This document shows, one piece after another, positions 54,233-61,252 of a stretch of DNA of 64,000 nt (position 1 is its first letter; every line of letters begins with the position of its first letter). Made by a program: the position numbers and the translations under genes. Where the stretch lies: assembly GCF_900129555.1 (NCBI RefSeq), contig NZ_FQWC01000003.1:434001-498000 (forward strand), given 5' to 3'. Below the pieces are notes generated by a model. The model saw nothing but the letters and a program-made list of their open reading frames with translations, was not told where the DNA came from and did no database searches. This DNA comes from Flavobacterium defluvii (GTDB lineage: Bacteria > Bacteroidota > Bacteroidia > Flavobacteriales > Flavobacteriaceae).

Positions 54233-57200
54233 TTAGAACTTTACATTTAAGTTTAAACCGAAACTTCTTGTTTTTGGAACTCCAAATTGTTCTACACCCT
54301 GAGCATTTCCGGCGCTAAATACAGATTCCGGATCTACGTTTGGTGTTTTCTTGTAAAGAATGAATAAGTTTCTGGCAACAAACGAAATCGAAGCGCCCTG
54401 AAGTTTTGACAATCCTTTTATTTTTTCAATTGGTAAATCGTAACCCAAAATAATTTGTCTCAGTTTGATGAAACTTGCATCATACACAAATTCAGATGAA
54501 ATATTTCTTAAACCATCATAATACGTTCGAAGATTCTCAGGAGCGATAACCATATCAACCGGATTTCCGTTTGTGTCAACACCTTTAATTGGTAAACCAG
54601 TTTCACGACCTTCAAGCGTTAATTTTGTCAATCCCATTCGGGTTCCGTATAAATTTGTTCCAGAATATAAGCTTCCGCCAAATTTACCGTCGATTAAAAA
54701 GCTGAATGAAATGTTTTTGTATTTGAATTCGTTGGTAAGTCCCGCTGCCCAAGGATGAACTCCCTGACCTAATTCTTCAAGTGGTCCCTGCGCAATAGAT
54801 GCAGATCCGCCGCTTACATTGTAAACCGTATTTCCGTTAGCATCTTTACGAGGTCTGTAACCTTTTATAATACTGTACGGACGGCCAACATCACTTGTTA
54901 TGGTTACATATCCGTTTACAGAAGTTGCCATTGTAATTGAGTTTAACTGATCTGTAAGTGCTTCAACTTTGTTTTCGTTATAAGATCCGTTGAAACTTGC
55001 GTCCCAGGTGAATTTATCAGAATTAATGATTTTACCGCTAAGTAAAAACTCAACTCCTTTATTTCTCATTTTTCCTAAATTTAATAACGCAGTATTTGCT
55101 CCAGATGCTGTAGAAATTGTAGTTTCAACAATATCATTTGTAGTGGCACGGTTGTACCATGCAAAATCAAGATTTAAGCGATTATTAAAAAATCCTAAAT
55201 CTGTTCCAACCTCGATTGTTGTAGAAGTCAACGGACTTAGAGTTGCATTTGGAACTCTTGAACTTGTTGGTCCCTGAACCTGCTGACCATTGTGTCCGCC
55301 CTGAATCATAGAATACGATTGGTTCAAAGCGTAAGGATCTGGCGTTGCGCCTCCCACTTGTGCCCAAGAACTTCTAAGTTTAGCAAACGAAACAAATTCC
55401 GGCATTTTTATAATATCTGAAAGAATTATACTTGTTCCGATTGACGGATAAAAAACCGTATTGTTGTCTTTTGAAAGGGTAGAAAACCAATCCTGACGTC
55501 CGGTTAAATTTAAAAACACAATATTTTTATAATCAAAATCAGCAGCGCCGTAAACAGAATTTGTTTTGGTTTTTCCGTAAGGATAACTATAAGTCAAAGT
55601 AGATAAATTGCTTAAAGCATAAAAATTATCCAGTACAAAATTTGAACCTTCAACTCTGGTTTCATCTCGTAAAGTGGTACGGGAGTTAACGCCAACCAAA
55701 GCATTTAAAGAGAAATCATTGTAGATGTTTTTCTTAGTATAATTTAAAATTGCCTCAGAATTTATGTTTGATAATTTCATTTTTGAACCCTGCGCATATC
55801 CAACCGGATTGTTTAAAGTTGTTTTTGGAATATATCCGAAGAAATCATAATCCGTATAATCTTGTCCAATTCTGCCTTGAAGGAATAATTCAGGAGTGAA
55901 ATTAACTTTCACATTCAACATCCCGATAAAACGATTTTTAGTATCGCTGTTTTTAATTTTATTAACTACAAAATAAGGGTTTGTAGCCACCGCAACTGGG
56001 TTCCATGCTTCTTCAACTCCGTTTTCATCATAACCTGGGGCAAGATTTCGAATATCTACGGTATTGGCGATCATGTAAGTTCCCCAGTTTGGGTTGGCTT
56101 CAGCATCAGAAACAGTAACTCTATTATGTGATTTTTCTAAATTATACTGCGCCACAACATCAAATTTTAACCAATTTGTCAAGTTGACATTACTCGCAAT
56201 ATTGACACTTTTTCTATTAAAATCAGAATTAGGAACAACACTCTCATTATCCATGTTTGAGAACGAAAGTCGTCCTGTAGCTTTTTCATTTCCTCCTGAC
56301 AAAGCCAGAGAGTTGATAAAAGTCGTTCCGGTTTCGTAGAAATTTTTAATATTATTTTTTTGAGGAACATAAGGTCTGGCAACTCCGTCAAACTGAATTA
56401 CATTGCTTCCGTCCATTTTGGCACCCCAAGACCAGCGTCCTGCAGCAATAGCTTCTGCCTGAGTAGTTGGTTTTTTTCCGTTTGAACCAGAACCGTATTC
56501 ATACTGCCAGTCCGGGATAATCGAAGGTGTTTCAAAAGTAAAAGATGAATTATATTCAACTCCAATTCCTTTTTGAGCGGAACCTCTTTTCGTTTGAATT
56601 AAAATAACACCATTTGCAGCATTTGCACCATAAAGTGCCGCCGCCGTTCCGCCCTTTAAAACGGTTATGGTTTTAATATCATCAGCATTAATTACAGATG
56701 TTCCGTCACCACGGTCAACATTTATTCTTGTTGATCCGGCACCGTTTCCAATTCCCGGTAAATTAAGCTGTGTATTATCAATTGGTAAATCGTTCACTAC
56801 ATACATTGGCTGGTTATTTCCGTTTAGTGAACCATTTCCACGAATGACAACTCGTGTCGAACCATTTGCTCCCGTTGCAGTACTGCTCACGTTTACACCG
56901 GCAATTTTTCCAACAAGAGCATTCGAAATATTGGTTTCTTTTGCTTTTGTAAATTCAGTTCCTTTAAGTTCTGTAACTGCATAAGCTACCGCTTTAGTGC
57001 TTTTTTTAACTCCAAGTGCTGTAACTAAAACTTGCTCTAAAACATTTTCAGCAGGTTTTAATCTGATGGTTAAATTTGAAGTATTAATTAAGGCAAAAGA
57101 TAAAGTTTCGTAACCCATGTAGCTTACAATAATATGAACTTCATGCTCCGGAACATTTAATTTAAATCTTCCGTTCTCGTCAGATATTGTTGCGATTTTA

Positions 57201-57388
57201 TTATTGCTTTCAGCATAAATAGTAGCTCCGGCAATTGGCATTCCGTCATCCTGACCCAATATTTGGCCTGTAATTTCAACCTGATTGCTTTGTTGTTCAA
57301 AAAGATGCTTTTTTATTGCAATCTCTTTGGCGTTTGCAGAGAAGATGATTCCTCCAATAAACACTAATGAAATAAGCTTTGTTTTCAT
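54233..57388 (-). CDS. SusC-family TonB-linked outer-membrane transporter
   Basis: 1051-residue SusC/RagA-type transporter. A signal peptide (about 1-20) is followed by a CarboxypepD_reg-like domain (about 37-112, GQILGQDDGMPIAGATI and ISDENGRFKL), the TonB box LEQVLVTALG (about 115-124), a plug domain with VVIRGNGSLNGNNQPMYVVND and a C-terminal barrel ending in GLNLNVKF with Phe as the last residue. It imports oligosaccharides using TonB energy and pairs with the SusD protein. It heads the minus-strand gene train and has two copies of the GCATTTTTTTTGCAA box upstream. Confidence 0.93.
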   Translation of the reverse strand: MKTKLISLVFIGGIIFSANAKEIAIKKHLFEQQSNQVEITGQILGQDDGMPIAGATIYAESNNKIATISDENGRFKLNVPEHEVHIIVSYMGYETLSFALINTSNLTIRLKPAENVLEQVLVTALGVKKSTKAVAYAVTELKGTEFTKAKETNISNALVGKIAGVNVSSTATGANGSTRVVIRGNGSLNGNNQPMYVVNDLPIDNTQLNLPGIGNGAGSTRINVDRGDGTSVINADDIKTITVLKGGTAAALYGANAANGVILIQTKRGSAQKGIGVEYNSSFTFETPSIIPDWQYEYGSGSNGKKPTTQAEAIAAGRWSWGAKMDGSNVIQFDGVARPYVPQKNNIKNFYETGTTFINSLALSGGNEKATGRLSFSNMDNESVVPNSDFNRKSVNIASNVNLTNWLKFDVVAQYNLEKSHNRVTVSDAEANPNWGTYMIANTVDIRNLAPGYDENGVEEAWNPVAVATNPYFVVNKIKNSDTKNRFIGMLNVKVNFTPELFLQGRIGQDYTDYDFFGYIPKTTLNNPVGYAQGSKMKLSNINSEAILNYTKKNIYNDFSLNALVGVNSRTTLRDETRVEGSNFVLDNFYALSNLSTLTYSYPYGKTKTNSVYGAADFDYKNIVFLNLTGRQDWFSTLSKDNNTVFYPSIGTSIILSDIIKMPEFVSFAKLRSSWAQVGGATPDPYALNQSYSMIQGGHNGQQVQGPTSSRVPNATLSPLTSTTIEVGTDLGFFNNRLNLDFAWYNRATTNDIVETTISTASGANTALLNLGKMRNKGVEFLLSGKIINSDKFTWDASFNGSYNENKVEALTDQLNSITMATSVNGYVTITSDVGRPYSIIKGYRPRKDANGNTVYNVSGGSASIAQGPLEELGQGVHPWAAGLTNEFKYKNISFSFLIDGKFGGSLYSGTNLYGTRMGLTKLTLEGRETGLPIKGVDTNGNPVDMVIAPENLRTYYDGLRNISSEFVYDASFIKLRQIILGYDLPIEKIKGLSKLQGASISFVARNLFILYKKTPNVDPESVFSAGNAQGVEQFGVPKTRSFGLNLNVKF

Positions 57389-57432
57389 AATAGTTTGGTT
57401 TTCATGTTTTTTTTGGTTTTTTATTGGCGAAT

Positions 57433-57440
57433 CAAATATA
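57433..57440 (-). promoter_or_regulatory. -7 box of susC
   Basis: On the minus strand this is TATATTTG, 45 bases before the ATG at 57388. There is no TTG at -33; instead the first GCATTTTTTTTGCAA box starts 20 bases upstream, as for the hexosaminidase gene. Confidence 0.6.
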
Positions 57441-57460
57441 GATATTTATTTTTCACTTTT

Positions 57461-57495
57461 GCATTTTTTTTGCAATAACTGCATTTTTTTTGCAA
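57461..57495. promoter_or_regulatory. Tandem regulatory boxes GCATTTTTTTTGCAA before susC
   Basis: Two exact copies, at 57461-57475 and 57481-57495, start 20 bases apart (two helix turns) and lie upstream of the susC -7 box. A third copy lies before the hexosaminidase gene (45499). The spacing suggests binding of two regulator subunits on the same face of the DNA. Placement at -33 fits an activator that replaces the missing TTG or a repressor that covers it. Confidence 0.72.
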
Positions 57496-57612
57496 AAAAA
57501 ATTTACAAAGTATTTTTATAATCGTAAAAAAGCTTGATTATTAAAGGTGTTATTGAGAAAAATTTGCAGAATCTGCTATTTTATGGAAAAATGAATTTTG
57601 GCTGAAAATTCG

Positions 57613-57620
57613 TATTTTTG
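57613..57620 (+). promoter_or_regulatory. Putative -7 box very close to the amidohydrolase start
   Basis: TATTTTTG matches TANNTTTG but ends only 4 bases before ATG 57625. If real, the transcript would begin at or next to the A of the start codon and be leaderless. Confidence 0.35.
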
Positions 57621-57624
57621 AAAA

Positions 57625-58392
57625 ATGAAAATCGCACTTATTCAATCAAATCTTATTTGGGAAAATGCTTCGGCAAACAGAAAAAATTTTGAATCGAAAA
57701 TAAATCAGCTCGATTCTAATGTCAATTTGATCGTTTTGCCCGAAATGTTTTCGACGGGTTTTACTATGAATCCATCTGCAGTTGCAGAAACGATGGAAGG
57801 TGAAACACTTATATGGATGAAAGCACTCGCAAAAGAGAAAGATAGTGCGGTAACAGGAAGTGTAGTAATTACCGAAAACGGGAATTTTTATAACAGAATG
57901 TTTTTTGTTTTTCCTTCTGGAGAAGTTCAATATTACGATAAGCGTCATTTATTTACGCTAGCCGGCGAAGATAAATTTTATACAGCCGGAACAGAAAAAG
58001 TAATTGTTGATTATCTGAATTGGAAAATCTGTCTGCAGGTTTGTTATGATCTGCGTTTTCCGGTTTTTGTTCGAAATGTAGAAAATTACGATTTACTTCT
58101 GTACGTTGCCAATTGGCCAAAAGTACGCACCAACGCCTGGGACGCTTTGCTGAAAGCGCGCGCCATAGAAAATTTAAGTTATGTTGTGGGCGTAAACAGA
58201 ACCGGACCTGATGCCAATAATTATGAGCATATTGGACATTCGCAAGTTGTTGATTTTTTAGGAAACTACATTCTTGAACCACAAGAAACAGAAGGTGTTT
58301 TTGTGGTTGATTTAGATAAAAATGAAATGCTCGAAACGAGAAAAAAACTGGATTTCCTGAGCGATAAAGATATTTTTGAGATTAAAATCTAG
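57625..58392 (+). CDS. Nitrilase-superfamily amidohydrolase (omega-amidase-like)
   Basis: 255-residue carbon-nitrogen hydrolase. The catalytic triad is Glu40 (VLPEMFSTGF), Lys106 (YYDKRHLF) and Cys140 (CLQVCYDLRFP). Features such as MEGETLIWMKALAKEK and GVNRTGPDANNYEHIGHS match YafV/omega-amidase-type proteins, which hydrolyse 2-oxoglutaramate and 2-oxosuccinamate. It is cytoplasmic. It converges with the next lipoprotein gene, whose stop overlaps its end by 4 bases. No functional link to the upstream cluster is claimed. Confidence 0.88.
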   Translation: MKIALIQSNLIWENASANRKNFESKINQLDSNVNLIVLPEMFSTGFTMNPSAVAETMEGETLIWMKALAKEKDSAVTGSVVITENGNFYNRMFFVFPSGEVQYYDKRHLFTLAGEDKFYTAGTEKVIVDYLNWKICLQVCYDLRFPVFVRNVENYDLLLYVANWPKVRTNAWDALLKARAIENLSYVVGVNRTGPDANNYEHIGHSQVVDFLGNYILEPQETEGVFVVDLDKNEMLETRKKLDFLSDKDIFEIKI

Positions 58393-60077
58393 AAAGCTTT
58401 TCGCTGTTTTTCTTCTTTCTTTTTCTTTTTTGCATCTTCTTTTTTCTCTATTTCGGGACTAAACGGAATGCTTAAATCTATAGACTGATCGACATCCCAA
58501 TTGGCCCTAACGTCAACTTCCTGCTGGTAATAGAAAACTTCTTCAGAATATCTTTTGTCTAAGAAACTTCCGGTATCGTACATTTTGTTTTTATTATCAT
58601 CATAAATAACCCGAACCGTAAACTGAGTTGGAACCAATAAGTTGAATTCTATTTTAGTATTTCCTTCAGAATATTCGCTGGCCAATACTTCGTCGCCTTT
58701 TTTGTTTGTTATTTCAACGATGATTGGGAAACGTTTTACATTTTTTAAATTCAAAACTAAATTTCCGTAATCTGCAACTTCTTTTGTAGTCAGTTTATAC
58801 GATAAAGTATCGTTTGTTTTGTCATAGAAATCAGTCAGAGCGCCCGGGAAAAACGTAAAGTTGTATTTTTCCAAAGGTTCTTTCTTAAAATCAAGATATA
58901 GTTTTTGATTAAATTCGTCATATTCTGTAGTAAAATCAACAGCTGCAGAATCTTTATTGACTAATCTAATTTTTGTTTTATCAAATTTAACCAGCGGTGT
59001 TTCGGTTTCTAAAGTAAATCTTTCTCTAAAATTAATAATTCCGTTTTGTACAGGTTTTATGCTTAAAGTGTCTTTTTTCTGGTCTTTAATTTTAATGTTA
59101 AATTTTTTGCTGTAAGTATCTCTGCTAACTTCTAGTTGCAAAGAATCTACTTTTAAAGGCTTGTACCAAACTTGCAGCGAGTCTTTTTTCGGAAACTGTG
59201 TTACAATCGATTCAAGTGTCTGCCCGTTATTTTTTAATACAATTTTTGGCGTGTTAACTTTAAAATTCTGTTTTCCTTCATAAGGAAGAAGCAGTCTGTT
59301 TCCAGATGCCTGAACTGGTTTAATTACTTTTAGCGGAAGCGTTTCCTTAAATAAATTCAACTCAAAAAGGGTGTCATTTGGTATGGTAATAAAATGTTTT
59401 ATAAAACCAATTTTATCATCTTTTGGATTAAATTTGTTGTTGCTTCCTTTATCTTTTAAAGCAACTAAAAGATATTTTCCGGCTTTTAAATTCTCAAATT
59501 TAAAAGTTCTCAAACTGTCTAAAGTGTTGGTGACATAACGCGGAAATTCTTTGTAAATAACAGAATCTTTGTATTTGTCATTTGCTTCATACAGCATTAC
59601 TGATACAAAATTGTCGACATATTTTGCATGTGCATCTTTTATCGATCCGCCCAGAGTCAATGAATCAATGTGAGGACCTGTAGAAAAAACATATTTAAAT
59701 TGGTTTATCGCATTTCCTTCGTTGTTATCGGCAATGCTTTGTCCGAAATTAAAACTGTATGTTGTGTTTGGCTGTAAAGTATCTTTGATTTGAACTTTTA
59801 TGAATTTACTAACTCCAGTTGGTGTAATCAACGGCTCATTTTTCATTGGAGGCGAAATAATAAGCTGTTTGTTGAGGTTTTTCAGTTTAATGTATTCATC
59901 AAATACAAGAATAAATTCATCTCCTTTAAAATCGGTATTGAAATTTTTAGGAGTGCTCGATACCAAAACCGGTGCCAATGTGTCTTTTAATCCGCCAGTT
60001 ATGCTGCCTCTTTTGGCGCAGCTCATCATTAATAATACAAGTAAAAATGAAACGTATTTGAGTTTGCTTTTAAACAT
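58389..60077 (-). CDS. Lipoprotein with N-terminal Ig-like domain
   Basis: 562-residue lipoprotein from ATG 60075-60077. Lipobox LMMSC (Cys19), then GSITGGLKDTLAPVLVSSTP, the typical opening of Bacteroidota proteins with a bacterial Ig-like (Big_5/SbsA-type) domain at about 30-135. The remaining beta-rich region has no clear family. The C-terminus is strongly basic (KKEDAKKKKKEEKQRKAF). It is probably an envelope structural or gliding-related lipoprotein, but function is unknown. The frame extends 8 residues further upstream, though the lipobox signal starts better at MFKSKLKYVS. Confidence 0.72.
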   Translation of the reverse strand: MFKSKLKYVSFLLVLLMMSCAKRGSITGGLKDTLAPVLVSSTPKNFNTDFKGDEFILVFDEYIKLKNLNKQLIISPPMKNEPLITPTGVSKFIKVQIKDTLQPNTTYSFNFGQSIADNNEGNAINQFKYVFSTGPHIDSLTLGGSIKDAHAKYVDNFVSVMLYEANDKYKDSVIYKEFPRYVTNTLDSLRTFKFENLKAGKYLLVALKDKGSNNKFNPKDDKIGFIKHFITIPNDTLFELNLFKETLPLKVIKPVQASGNRLLLPYEGKQNFKVNTPKIVLKNNGQTLESIVTQFPKKDSLQVWYKPLKVDSLQLEVSRDTYSKKFNIKIKDQKKDTLSIKPVQNGIINFRERFTLETETPLVKFDKTKIRLVNKDSAAVDFTTEYDEFNQKLYLDFKKEPLEKYNFTFFPGALTDFYDKTNDTLSYKLTTKEVADYGNLVLNLKNVKRFPIIVEITNKKGDEVLASEYSEGNTKIEFNLLVPTQFTVRVIYDDNKNKMYDTGSFLDKRYSEEVFYYQQEVDVRANWDVDQSIDLSIPFSPEIEKKEDAKKKKKEEKQRKAF

Positions 60078-60215
60078 AGCGGTTTTTAAATTTGATTGCA
60101 CAAAATAACAATTATATTTGCTTTAATTGAAATTTTTTGGCCATTTATTAGGATTTACAGCTTTTGCACTTTCTTCTTTTTTCCTGATTCAAATAATCAA
60201 TACGTAATAATTTCT

Positions 60216-60223
60216 TACTTTTG
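60216..60223 (+). promoter_or_regulatory. -7 box of the lipoprotein gene
   Basis: TACTTTTG matches TANNTTTG. The last three bases form a TTG in frame with the following gene and can be mistaken for its start. Confidence 0.6.
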
Positions 60224-60247
60224 GGTTCAAATGTAATTTTCCGGGTT

Positions 60248-61252
60248 TTGATTAAAAGTTTTTTTTTGGTTTTAATAGTTGTTCTCTTTTCTGCCTGCAG
60301 TAAAAATGACAAACCTGTAATTGCTTTTTATTATTGGAAAACCAATTTGAGGTTTTCTCAAACAGAAAAAGAAGTTTTAAAAGATAATGATGTTCGTAAA
60401 CTTTACGTTCGTTATTTTGATATCGGACTTCATCCTGAAACACAATTTCCAATTCCTATAAGCCCCATTCATTTTGAAGAAAACATGCAGCAATTTCAAA
60501 TTGTTCCTGTGGTTTTTATTCAGAATAAAGTAATGCTGCAGCAAAATGCCGATATCGAAGATCTGGCCAGAAAAACGATTCATTTAATTGACGAAATCAA
60601 CAAGAAGAATAAAATTCATGTTTCTGAAATTCAAATCGACTGCGACTGGACATTAAATAGTAAAGACAATTATCTTCATTTTATTGAGCAGGTTAAAAAA
60701 CTTTCGCAGAAAAAACTTTCGGCAACGATACGGCTTCATCAGGTAAAATATTTCAAAAGAACTAAAATTCCTAATGTAGACCATGGCGTTTTGATGTTTT
60801 ATAACATGGGGACTATTGCACCAGATAGTGCAAACTCAATTTATGACAAGAAAATAGCAGCCAAATATCTTGAAAGTTTAAAAAAATATCCGCTGCATCT
60901 TGATTATGCGCTGCCAATTTATTCGTGGGCAATTCATATTAGGAATAATAAAGTTTTAGGACTTCGTTCGAAACTGAATTTTGCGGAACTCAAAAAAGAT
61001 AAAAACTTCGAACAAATAACCACTATTTATTTTAAAGTAAAACAATCAAATTACAAAAATGGTGTTTATTATGAAGAAAATGATCTGCTGAAAACGGAAA
61101 CAGTTTCGGCTGAAAATTTAAAAGAAATGGCTCAGGATTTAAGCGAAAATTCGACGAAAGCCCCAAAAGAAATTATATTTTACGATTTAGACGAATTCAA
61201 TTTAAACAACTATGAAAAGAATATTTTTAAGCAAGTTATTTCTTGTTTCTAG
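60248..61252 (+). CDS. Lipoprotein of unknown function, non-ATG start
   Basis: 334 residues from a TTG at 60248, which gives MIKSFFLVLIVVLFSAC, a clean lipoprotein signal with lipobox LFSAC. No in-frame ATG exists nearby; the ATG at 60231 is followed directly by TAA in another frame. The body has alternating strands and helices, for example VSEIQIDCDWTLNSKDNYLHF near residue 125 and LHLDYALPIYSWAIHI near residue 218, that suggest a TIM-barrel-like fold, but no family is recognised. It overlaps the next gene by 41 bases, so the two are coupled. It may act in the envelope with that protein. Confidence 0.72.
   Translation: MIKSFFLVLIVVLFSACSKNDKPVIAFYYWKTNLRFSQTEKEVLKDNDVRKLYVRYFDIGLHPETQFPIPISPIHFEENMQQFQIVPVVFIQNKVMLQQNADIEDLARKTIHLIDEINKKNKIHVSEIQIDCDWTLNSKDNYLHFIEQVKKLSQKKLSATIRLHQVKYFKRTKIPNVDHGVLMFYNMGTIAPDSANSIYDKKIAAKYLESLKKYPLHLDYALPIYSWAIHIRNNKVLGLRSKLNFAELKKDKNFEQITTIYFKVKQSNYKNGVYYEENDLLKTETVSAENLKEMAQDLSENSTKAPKEIIFYDLDEFNLNNYEKNIFKQVISCF

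Noticed and set aside
58389..58392. 4-base overlap of the amidohydrolase and lipoprotein genes as a sign of linked function
   Set aside because: The genes converge and share only their stop regions; such overlaps are common in compact genomes.
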